This document shows, piece after piece, positions 18,452 to 28,600 of a stretch of DNA of 42,562 bases. The stretch spans positions 1-42,562 of the forward strand of contig CAMDEA010000062.1 in assembly GCA_945893045.1 (NCBI GenBank), in the 5' to 3' direction. This stretch comes from Planctomyces sp. SH-PL62 (GTDB lineage: Bacteria; Planctomycetota; Planctomycetia; Planctomycetales; Planctomycetaceae). Within the stretch, counting starts at the first letter, position 1; each line of letters starts with the position of its first letter. The notes beneath the pieces were generated by a model. The model was not told the origin of the DNA and searched no databases. It was given only the letters and a program-made list of their open reading frames with translations. Both the position numbers and the translations under genes were made by a program.

Positions 18452-21400
18452 ATGCTGCTCAATACTCCGATCGCCAATCTGTTGCTGCGGTGGGAGCTAC
18501 TTCGTTCTCAAGGCAAGAACGTCTCGCCCGAGGAATTGTGTCGTGATTGCCCTGAACTGCTCGGGGAACTCGTCAGCGGACTGAGTTCGCTGCAAACGAC
18601 GATTCACTCGCTGCACGGGACGCCGCAGGAATTCACAGGCTCATTGCCGTCTGATTCTGCCGGTTTGCCCACGATTGGCGACTACCAGATCCTCGGCGAG
18701 TTGGGTCACGGCGGCATGGGGGTCGTCTTTCGAGCCTTCGATCGCAAGCGCCGGGAGATGGTCGCTCTCAAGACTCTGCAGCGCATCGACGCGGCGGCGC
18801 TGTATCGCCTCAAGCAAGAGTTCCGCACTCTGGCGGAGGTCACGCATCCCAATCTGGTCGGTCTCTATGAATTGATCTCCTCCGGGCACCAATGTTCCAT
18901 CGCGATGGAACTGATTGAGGGAGTTCACTTCCTGGCCTACGTTCGCGCGGATGGTGGCATCAGCCGCGGGGCGCTAGCCCCCGGTTCTGACGAGTTACGC
19001 GACCAAGAACTGGACGCTAGCGCGTTCCGGCTGATGCCCCCAGAAAACTTTGAGAATCCCGATACCAAAGACCAGTCGAATCCTGATGTCCCTTACGCAC
19101 CGTCGGCACATCAATCTGCCGAAGCTGTCGCGCAAGTTGCCGGGGCAGTCTCGCTCGACGCGCCGTACGCATTGACTTCACAACAATACGACCGCCTTCG
19201 AGCAACGCTGTACCAATTGGCGCAAGGAATCTCCGCGCTGCATGCACATGGAAAACTTCATCGCGACATCAAACCTTCGAATGTGATGGTGACTCGCGAA
19301 GGCCGAGTCGTGCTTCTGGATTTCGGACTGGCGGCCGAATTGGATTATGACGGACTCCATCAAAGCACCGAGCAACATGTCACCGGCACCATCGCCTACA
19401 TGCCGCCCGAACAAGCAGCGAGTCGGGCACAGTCCCCCGCCAGCGATTGGTACAGCGTCGGCGTCATGCTTTACGAAGCGTTGACCGGCCAGTTGCCCTT
19501 CACGGGTTCTCCGGTTCAAGTTCTCATCAACAAGCAGCAGCAGGAACCGCGACCACCCGCCGAGGTGGTGCCGGGAGTTCCAGAGGATCTCAACCATTTG
19601 TGTGTCGCCTTGCTGCGCAAGTCCCCCGAGGCGCGTCTTGCGGGACATGAGGTGTTGCAGCGATTGGGGAAGACTCCATTCGTCAGTGTCGCGCCGGTGA
19701 GCCAACATTCGGCACAATCACAACGGGCATCGTTTGTCGGCCGCGAAGCGCATCTGGCCGAACTGCTCGCCGCGTTTCAAACGATGCGGAACGGCCGCAG
19801 TTCCGTGGTCCGCCTCCACGGTCGATCGGGAGCCGGCAAAAGCATGCTGGCTCAGCATTTCCTCGACGACCTTCTGCAACGCGGCGAAGCGGTGGTGCTG
19901 GCTGGAAAATGCTATGAGCGCGAGTCGGTCCCGTACAAAGCTCTGGACAGCTTGATTGACGCTCTGAGCCGGTATCTCCGTCGTCTTCCGGCCCATGAAG
20001 CCCAGGCTCTGCTGCCCAGAGATGCGCAACTGCTCGCACGAGTCTTTCCCGTACTTCAGCGTGTCGCCGCAGTCATGGATGCCCCCGGTCGAGTTGCGGA
20101 GATTGTGGACCCGCACGAACTGCGCCGGCGTGCCTTCGAGGCGCTGCGCGACTTGCTGGCCCGACTCGGCGATCGCAAACCATTAGTCCTGTTCATCGAC
20201 GACCTGCAATGGGGTGACTTGGACGGCGCGACGCAACTGATGGAAATGTTGCGGCCTCCGGGAGCGCCGGTGTTGATGTTGTTGGCGTGCTACCGCAGCG
20301 AAGACGCCGACACGAGTCCCTGTCTGGGCTTCCTTCACCGGGCGCTCGAAAAGGCGGTCGCGGACTTGGATCAGCACCGACTCTCCGTCGATCCGCTCAG
20401 TCACGAGGAAGCGTGCGAGCTGGCTTTGGCACTGCTGGCCCGCCGCGACCCCGCGAGTCGGGCACAAGCGGAAATCATCGCTTGGGAATCCAGAGGCAAT
20501 CCATTCTTTGTGCATGAACTCGTGCAATGCGCTGTTGCCAGGCTCGACGTGGTTGAGAATCCAGTCGGTGGACGGCTGGTGCTCGACGAGGTTCTCTGGT
20601 CTCGCATCCAATCGTTACCCGACGAGCCGCGCCGCTTGCTCGAAGTGATCGCCGTATCCGGCCAGCCCCTGCGACTGACCGAGGCGCGTCAGGCGGCGGA
20701 CCTGAGTCTTGATGAACATGGTGCGTTAGCAATCTTGCGTTCGGGCCGGTTGATCCGCAGCAGCGGCGCGGCTGACATCGAAGAAGTCGAGACCTATCAC
20801 GACCGCATTCGCGAAACGATCCTGAGTCACTTGCCCGCTGACGTCGTCAAGAAACTCCATCATCGGATCGCCGTCGTCCTTGAGTCGGCGATTCCTGCGA
20901 CAAGCCAAAGTGGTGCCGACTTTTTAGCGGTCCCCTCTTCCGCAGCCACGACTGCGACGGCGAACGAGAAATCCAGCCCTCTACGAAATCAAGCATCGAA
21001 GCGTTTCTTCGATCTCGCGTATCACTTCGATGCCGCAGGCGAAAGCGATCGGGCATTCGCGTTTGCGATCGCTTTGGCCAATCAAGCCCGATCGCAATAC
21101 GCCCTGGAAATCGCGGAGCAACTTTATCGGATCGCCGAGCGCGGCGCAGAGAAAATGGATGACGCAACGCGATATCAAGTCGCCGAGAGCCTCGGCGACG
21201 TGCTCATGTTGCGTGGTCTCTATCCGCCGGCAGCAAAGATGTTCCAAGCGGCAAGCCGTCTCGCAAAAGACAATTCGACACGTGCCCAGATCGAAGGCAA
21301 GCTGGGCGAACTCGCCTTCAAGCAGGGGAACAATCAGGCGACCTGCGAGGCATTGGAACGGGCGCTCCGATTGTTGGAGCGAAGAGTCCCCTCCAATTCG

Positions 21401-22630
21401 GTGGGGTTCGTGGTGTTGCTTGTTTGGGAATTGCTCGTGCAAACCTTGCATACACTTTTCCCAAAGTCGTTTCTGGCTCGTCGTGATCGGCAAGGTGCCG
21501 AGGAAGAGTTTCTCGCCATTCGACTGTATACGACGTTGACCTACGGCTACTTTTTCGATCGCGGCAAGATCCCCTGTTTGTGGTCGCATCTACGCAGCGT
21601 CAATCTGGCCGAACGGTATCCGCCAACTCTCGAACTGGGGCAAGCTTGGGCATCCCATGCTCCCGTGATGTCCTTGATTCCGTGGCTCAGTCGCGGTGAA
21701 GCCTATGGGAAAAAGTCGCTCGAAATCCGCAAAGATTTGGGCGATGTTTGCGGCCAGGGACAATCGCTGCATTACCTCGGAGTCGTGCTCTACGCAGGAG
21801 CAAGATTTGACGAGTCCATCAATGCCTGCGGGGAAGCGGTCAAGCTTCTCGATCGGACAGGGGACTTGTGGGAAAGAAACATGGCCTTGTTTTCCAGTGT
21901 CAACTCGGTCTACCGGAAAGGCGAACTTCCCCGCGCGGTCGCCGAATCCAAACGACTTTACGAATTGTGCAAAGAGATGGGGGACGACAAGGTCTCGGGC
22001 TTCTGTCTCGACGTCTGGTCGTGCGCTTCGGGCGGGCAATTGCCGGCGGACATCGCTCAGCAAGAAATGCAAAAGAAACGGAACGATGTCTGGGCGACCG
22101 CACTGGTGTTGCTGGCTGAAGGTGTGCGCCGGGTGGGGCAAAACGAATTGGACGACGCGGCTAAGGTCTTGACCCAAGCCCTCGATGTGTGCCGCGATTG
22201 CGGTATGAACGCTTGGGTGTCCCCGATCTTGCCTTGGATGGCAATGGTTCGCCGGCTGCAATGGGAAAGATCAACTGGCTTAGCCCCAAATCGTCGCAGC
22301 CAACTCCAGAAGACCGCCCGTCGGGCATCGCGGCAAGCCTTGGGCGTTGCCAGAACGTTTCAAACCGACTTGCCGCACGCGCTGCGGGAATGTGGATTAA
22401 CCGCTGCGCTCAGTGGGCACGCTCGTCAGGCTCGCGAGTACCTCGACGAAAGCCTTGCCGTTGCGGACCGTCAAGGAGCACGCTTCGAGCATGCACAATC
22501 GCTGCTCGCCCGTGGCCAGGTTGGTCGGCAGCACGGTTGGCCGGAAGCACAGCACGACCTGGCGACTGCACGGCAAGCGTTGCACGCGATGGGTGTTGAC
22601 TTCGCCCTGGATGATGCCGCCAGTTCATGA
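18452..22630 (+). CDS. Ser/Thr protein kinase-AAA ATPase-TPR signalling protein
   Basis: The 1392-residue product is a PknB-type kinase fused to an AAA/ORC-like ATPase and a helical TPR-like tail. Kinase: glycine loop LGHGGMGVVFRAFD (about 82-97), Lys107 in VALKTL, HRDIKPSN with Asp272, DFG with Asp290. ATPase: perfect Walker A GRSGAGKS (Lys463) and Walker B-like PLVLFIDDLQWGD. The C-terminal part matches the TPR-like region of the 2123-residue kinase closely (both contain [17 protein letters not shown] and DLATARQALHAMG or a near match), so the two are paralogues. This one ends where the GAF/histidine-kinase modules begin in the other. There is an insertion of about 75 residues (165-240) between kinase lobes, part of it encoded by an inverted repeat. 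No convincing ribosome binding site precedes ATG 18452. It may sense a ligand through the ATPase/TPR part; this is inferred from STAND-like architecture. Confidence 0.93.
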   Translation: MLLNTPIANLLLRWELLRSQGKNVSPEELCRDCPELLGELVSGLSSLQTTIHSLHGTPQEFTGSLPSDSAGLPTIGDYQILGELGHGGMGVVFRAFDRKRREMVALKTLQRIDAAALYRLKQEFRTLAEVTHPNLVGLYELISSGHQCSIAMELIEGVHFLAYVRADGGISRGALAPGSDELRDQELDASAFRLMPPENFENPDTKDQSNPDVPYAPSAHQSAEAVAQVAGAVSLDAPYALTSQQYDRLRATLYQLAQGISALHAHGKLHRDIKPSNVMVTREGRVVLLDFGLAAELDYDGLHQSTEQHVTGTIAYMPPEQAASRAQSPASDWYSVGVMLYEALTGQLPFTGSPVQVLINKQQQEPRPPAEVVPGVPEDLNHLCVALLRKSPEARLAGHEVLQRLGKTPFVSVAPVSQHSAQSQRASFVGREAHLAELLAAFQTMRNGRSSVVRLHGRSGAGKSMLAQHFLDDLLQRGEAVVLAGKCYERESVPYKALDSLIDALSRYLRRLPAHEAQALLPRDAQLLARVFPVLQRVAAVMDAPGRVAEIVDPHELRRRAFEALRDLLARLGDRKPLVLFIDDLQWGDLDGATQLMEMLRPPGAPVLMLLACYRSEDADTSPCLGFLHRALEKAVADLDQHRLSVDPLSHEEACELALALLARRDPASRAQAEIIAWESRGNPFFVHELVQCAVARLDVVENPVGGRLVLDEVLWSRIQSLPDEPRRLLEVIAVSGQPLRLTEARQAADLSLDEHGALAILRSGRLIRSSGAADIEEVETYHDRIRETILSHLPADVVKKLHHRIAVVLESAIPATSQSGADFLAVPSSAATTATANEKSSPLRNQASKRFFDLAYHFDAAGESDRAFAFAIALANQARSQYALEIAEQLYRIAERGAEKMDDATRYQVAESLGDVLMLRGLYPPAAKMFQAASRLAKDNSTRAQIEGKLGELAFKQGNNQATCEALERALRLLERRVPSNSVGFVVLLVWELLVQTLHTLFPKSFLARRDRQGAEEEFLAIRLYTTLTYGYFFDRGKIPCLWSHLRSVNLAERYPPTLELGQAWASHAPVMSLIPWLSRGEAYGKKSLEIRKDLGDVCGQGQSLHYLGVVLYAGARFDESINACGEAVKLLDRTGDLWERNMALFSSVNSVYRKGELPRAVAESKRLYELCKEMGDDKVSGFCLDVWSCASGGQLPADIAQQEMQKKRNDVWATALVLLAEGVRRVGQNELDDAAKVLTQALDVCRDCGMNAWVSPILPWMAMVRRLQWERSTGLAPNRRSQLQKTARRASRQALGVARTFQTDLPHALRECGLTAALSGHARQAREYLDESLAVADRQGARFEHAQSLLARGQVGRQHGWPEAQHDLATARQALHAMGVDFALDDAASS
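18956..19038. repeat. In-frame inverted repeat inside the kinase coding sequence
   Basis: The arms 18956-18978 (GGCATCAGCCG ... GCGCTAGC) and 19016-19038 pair at 19 of 23 positions. The element encodes about residues 169-196 of the kinase (GISRGALAPG ... SAFRLMP), in the loop between the hinge and helix D/E of the kinase domain. The reading frame is open throughout. Confidence 0.75.
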
Positions 22631-22679
22631 GCGATCCGCGATCCAGCAATCATTGGGGCGGCCATTCACACCCGAGTCA

Positions 22680-25600
22680 TCAGTGCGCTACGGTCACCAC
22701 CGACGGGACGACGTGATTAGCTTCGCTTCGTTGATACCTGCCAGCGAGTTCCCGAATCGCAGCGGTGATCAGTTCGCGGTTGCGATTCAAGAACCAATGG
22801 TCGCCATCGACTTCGATCAGTTCAAAGCCGCCGTCGGTATGTTGAGCCCACTCCCGGACTTCATCGGCGTAAACCACCTCGTCTTGCCTGGCGGCGAAGG
22901 CGGTGATCGGGCAATTCAGACGGAGCAGTGGCTGAAAGCGGTAGTTCTTCAACAACGGCCAGTCCCGTCGAAAGTTTGGCAAGATCGACTTGATGAACTC
23001 GGGGTCATCCACAAAGCGCGACAAGGACATCAGGTATTCGGGACTATTGTCGGCGGCCACGCTCTTCAGAATGACGGTTCGATTCTGCCAGACGTGGATG
23101 AGATGGGGGGCCATCGTGCCTGTCACCAGGAAGTGAACCGGTTCCCGATGATGTCGATCGCGCAAACGCCGAATGACCTCTCCGGCGACGATGCCTCCGA
23201 AACTATGTCCCCAGATCACGACGGGGCGATCAAACAGCGGCAGCAACTGCGGTACGATCTGATCCACCAACTGGTCAACACTCTCCGCCACCGGTTCGGT
23301 CATGCGGTTCTCGCGTCCCGGCGTTTGCACGGCCAGGATGTCGCAATCGTCCGGTGGAGCGAGCAAGAACTTGGTGAAGAGCGACGCGCCGACCCCCATC
23401 GAATGAAAACAGATCAGACGAATCGGCGCATCCGCATTTCCTCCGCCACGAATCAACCACGGGTTCAAGACCTTGACCCCCTCTAACTGCGCCAGCGTGA
23501 AAGTCGCGGAGCTTTGCGAGGAAGCCTTCTCGGTCGCGGTATCGGTCGTGTCGCTGTTGTCCAACTGAACCAACAGATCCGCCGACAAAGTCGCGATGCT
23601 CGGTCCCTTGAGCAGCTTGATGAGCGGCAAGTTAATGTCGAGCAAGCGCACGATCCAAACTTGCAATTCCGTGAGCATCAACGAGTCGAGGCCGAGGTTG
23701 TCGATGGACACCGAAACGTCGATTTTCTCCGGCAGGGCGTCCAGAATGCGGCCAAACACTGCCGCCAACTCTTGCTGCAATCGCACGGGCTGCTGGTCAG
23801 GCTCTAATTCGGCCAGGGTCGTGCGGAGATTGGACCGGTTTTGGCGGCTGCCTCGGGCGAGCGCCGCGGCGCTCATCAGTTCGACGAACCGCGCATCGCG
23901 AACCAGGTGCGGATAAGCGGTGCGGAACCGTGACCAGTCGAATCGCGCGGTCATTCTCTGGACCGGCTGCTGAATCAGAGCGGCTTCCAGCTTGCCCAAC
24001 ACATCTGCCAGCGGCATCACGAGCATCCCGTGACTTTCCAAGAGCGTGACGACGTTCCTCTCATCGTTCTCGCTCTTGGACATTCCCGCATACTGCCCCA
24101 GAAGACCGAGGTTGACGGAGGTGGCCGGCAGACCTCGCTGTCGGCGGTAGTGAGCCAGAGCGTCTTGAAAGAAGTTGGATGCCGCGTAATTCAACTGGCC
24201 AATCACGCCAAACACGGATGAGATCGAGGAGAGCGTCAGGAAGAAATCCAAGTCAGCTCCAGCGGCGAGCGTCGCCTCGTGCAGGTTCCAAGCCCCTTGC
24301 GCTTTTGGGCCGAACACTCGCGCGAACCGCGCCATGTCCATCGTCGGAATCGAAGCGTCATCCAGCACGGCGGCACCGTGGATCACTCCGGCCAGCGGCG
24401 GCAGCTCGCGTTGGATGCGTTCGATGAGTTGTCGGACGGCACCGGCATCAGAGACATCCGCGCGAGCGATCACGATCTCCGCACCGAGTTCCTTCATCGC
24501 ATTGATAGCCGCTCCATCCTCGATGCTCTTGGCACCACTGCGACTGAGCAAAACCAAATGCCGCGCACCGCGATCGACCATCCACCGCGCAATCACCAGC
24601 CCGAAACCGCTGGCACCACCGGAAATCAAATAGGTGCGATCAGGCCGGAACGTCGCGGTTCGCGGCGGCAGCGTCGGGACTCGATCGTTCTGCATGTTCA
24701 AAACAATTTTGCCCCGGTACGCCGCGCGGGTCATGAACTTCATGGCCTCGACGAGTTTGGAAACCGGGAACTCCGTGATCTCGTGCGGCTCCAACTCACC
24801 GCGCTCGAACAACGCGACCACATCGGTCAGCACCTGCTGATGCAGCTCCGGCTTCTGCGCGGCGAGCCGGTCCACATCGACGACGAAGTACGAGATGTTC
24901 TCGCCCAGTTGTTCCAGACTCAATTTGTTGTTGCGATAGATGTCTGACTTACCGATCTCGATGAAGCGGCCGAACGGGGCCAGGCATTTCATGCTCTGCG
25001 CGATGAAGCGGCCCGTCAGCGAATTGAGCACGACATCCACGCCGCGTCCGCCCGTGACTTCCATGACGTCGTTGTAAAAGTCGAGCGACCGTGAATCGAA
25101 AACATGTTGGACACCCAACTGTCGCAAGTAAGCCCGTTTCTCCTTCGTCCCCGCCGTGGCGATCACGATCGCACCAGCGCGCTGAGCCAACTGAATTGCC
25201 GCGCCGCCAACGCCGCCGGCCGCTGAATGCAGCAAGACAGTCTCACCACGTGCCATGCGAGCCAAATGGTGCAGCGAGTACCAAGCCGTGATGTAAACCA
25301 CGGGAATGGCCGCGGCCTGCTGCGGCGTCAGTCGTTGAGGCCGATGCGCCACGCAATGGCCCGGCGCAGTCACTCGGCCGCTAAAACCATTGGCGACACG
25401 AGCGATCACGTCGTCGCCGGCTTTAACATGCTGAACCAAGCGACCCGTTCGGAGGACTCGCCCCGCGACCTCCAAGCCAAGACGATCGGAAGCCAAACCA
25501 CCGGAAACCGCATTCTCCGGCAACAAGCCCAGCGCATTCATGATGTCCTTGAAGTTCAAAGCTGCTGCCTGAACGGCGATCTCAACCTCCTCATCAGCCG

Positions 25601-28600
25601 GAAGCCCAATGGCACTTACTTTAAGCGGATTGGCGCTAGCCACCGGTAATTCGGGATCGACGTTTTCCGGCGAATTACCGGCGGCTAGCGCCGTGCCGCT
25701 CACAAAGTGAGTGCTGGTGGGCGGAAGCCGGCGGAAGACAACATTGTCGAGCATCCCCGGATCACGCAGATCGGCTCGATACGCACCGCCAACACCCTCT
25801 TCTTCGGAGAGCGCCGCCTGCTCGGCGGAATCGCGATCTACGGAAACCAATTGATGCACATACCGCTTTTCGCCTCGCAGGGCGATTTCCGATTCGTCCC
25901 GATCGCGGTGGCTGTGCAGCAGTTCGTGGTACAGCGCATCGACTTCGCACGGCGCGATCGTGGCACTCAGATCAATCACCGTCAGCGGGACATTGGAGCA
26001 TTCGTTTTTGATGACGCGCGACATGCCGTGCAGAATCGCTTGACCCAAATCAAGCTGCTGGTCGCCGGCCACACCCGCTGCGCCATTGGTGACCACGAAC
26101 AAGCGCGGCACTCCCTCTCGTTTGTGTAACGTCTGAGCGAGCTGCAACAGCGACGGAACGGCGGAGCAATCGGCCAGTCCGGTCCAACGTAGTACAGGCG
26201 GCTCGCCTGTGGATTCCAGCAGGCGAGCCGCCCGCTCTACGCCGGCCGCGAACACGATCAGCGTCCGCCGATCCAACGGCACGTCCGCCAGCAGTTCGTC
26301 GAGTCCCCGCCCGTCGCTGATTCGAATCATCAACGGCTGGATATTCTCTGCCGCGAACCGTGTCGCCAATTCAGTGGCAACTCCGGACTCGTCAGCAATC
26401 AAGACGGCACGAGTGGTATCGAAGATGCGACCATGCAGTTCGGCATCACGCGCGGCCGGTATCCAGCGGTACTCGTAACAGCCCGCGTACAACGTGTCGG
26501 TCTGACGCGAACCCGCTCCAACCAGCCGCTTGCAGACTAAGCCAAGCACTTCGGCAACCAATTCGCCGTCATCATCAAAGATCAACGTATCTGAGCAAAG
26601 ATAATGCTCGTCGTTCCGAGTAATACGAACGTGGGACCAGACATTCTGAGTCGGTCGGCGATGGAACCGCACGCGGTCGATACGGTAGGGCAAATAGGTG
26701 CGATCGGGATTGCCATCGAGATGAACCTCGGCGAACAAAACATGCAGACAGGAATCGAGGAGCGCCGGATGGATGTAGTTCCGTTTGGCTTCATGCGCCA
26801 ATTCGTCCAGCAACTGCAACTGGGCCAGCCATTCATGGCCGGATTCCTGAAGCTGTTGAATGCAGCGGAACTTCTCTCCATAGGCCAGACCCGCCTCGTG
26901 AAGATTCTCGTAGAACTGCTCGACCGACTGCGGCTCCGCCTCTCGAAACTGCTCTTTGAGATCGGCGAGCGAGGTGGTCGATTTCTCAAATCGGTCTTGC
27001 GCAGTATTGATGCGGCCTGACGAGTGCCTCGACCACGGCGATTCAGCGGTCGCATCGGCCGGTCGGCTGCAGAGGCGGTAGTCCCCTTCCTCGGAAACGA
27101 TCTCCAACCGCACCTCCAGCGGATGACGACTGTTGTCGGGAAGGATCAGCGGCGAATCGAAATGCAGGTTCTCCAAGAAGAACGACTCGTGACGAAACTG
27201 TTCGCTGGCCACGGCCCACGCCAAGTCCAGGTGCCCGGTTCCCGGAAAGACGATTTCGCCATCCACTTGATGGTCTCGAAGGTACGGGAACTTCTGCACG
27301 TCCAGCGCGGCATCCCAGACTGCCAAGCCCTCTTCGGTGACCAGTTGAGTCTGACGCTTCAGGAAGGGGTGCTCGAATCGTCCACGGCGCAGCTCGGCAG
27401 CGGCGGGCGGTTCGAACCAGTGTCGAACATGCTGCCAGGGATACTTCGGCAATCGGACATAGCGACGATCGGCACCGAACATCAACTCGGTGTTCGGCTC
27501 CAGCCCGCGCGCCGCGAGTCTCGCCAGGCTTTGCAGGAACACGACCGCTTCCGGTTCCTTGCGGGTCATCGACGGCACGATCACCGCATTAGCACCCCGC
27601 TTCTGGATCAGAGCCTCGGACCCGCTGACTAATACCGGATGCGGGCCAATCTCGACGAACGTATCGAAGCCCTCGGAAATCATGGAGTTCAAAGCATTCG
27701 TGAACAGGACCGGCTGCCGCGCGTTCTGGAACCAATAGTCCGCATTCAGATGCTTGCCGTCCGCACGTTTGCCGGTGACGGAGGAATACAACAGCGTCGT
27801 TGCTTTCGCACCCTGCACTTGGGCCAACGACTTCAGCATGATCCCCTTGATCGGTTCCATGTGATGGCTGTGATAAGCCACTTGGACCCGCACCGGTCGA
27901 TTGAAGACTCCGCGAGCTTCCAACAACTGTGCGATCTGCTCCAGCGGTTCCGAGTCGCCTGACAACGTCAGCATCTCTGGACCGTTGACGGCACCGATTG
28001 AAACCAGACCCGCATAACCTTCAATAAGTTTGCGAGCGTCTTCCAGTGAAAGCCCTACCGCCAACATGCCCCCTTTGCCGGAGGCTCGGTTCTGAGCTTG
28101 CGAACGCAGAAAGATCACCTGGACCGCTTGCTTGAGCGTCAACGCTCCGGAAGCAAAGCCCGCGGCCACTTCGCCGATCGAATGTCCCACGAATCCAACG
28201 GGACGGATTCCATAGTGCTCGTAGAGTTTGACCAGCGCGATTTGGATCGCCATGACCGCCGCCTGAACAACGACCGTGTCGCTGACCTTGGACTGGGCGT
28301 CTTCCTTCCGAAGTTCCGAAAGCAAGGACCAACCGGCGAGTCGCAGGAAGAGCAGATCAATCGTCTCCATCCATTTGCGAAAGACCGCTTCACGCTGCAT
28401 CAATTGCAGCCCCATGCGTGGCCACTGGCCTCCTTGGCCGGAGAAGACGAACGCCAGCTTCGGCCGTTTCTTGCGAGTGATCGTCGTCGTTAGCGTGAGC
28501 GGATTCACCTCGCCATCAGCAAACTTGCGGAGCTTGTCCTCCACGTCTTGCGTCGACTGACCGACGACCGCCAACAGGTGCGCGTAATGGCTGCGCCGAG

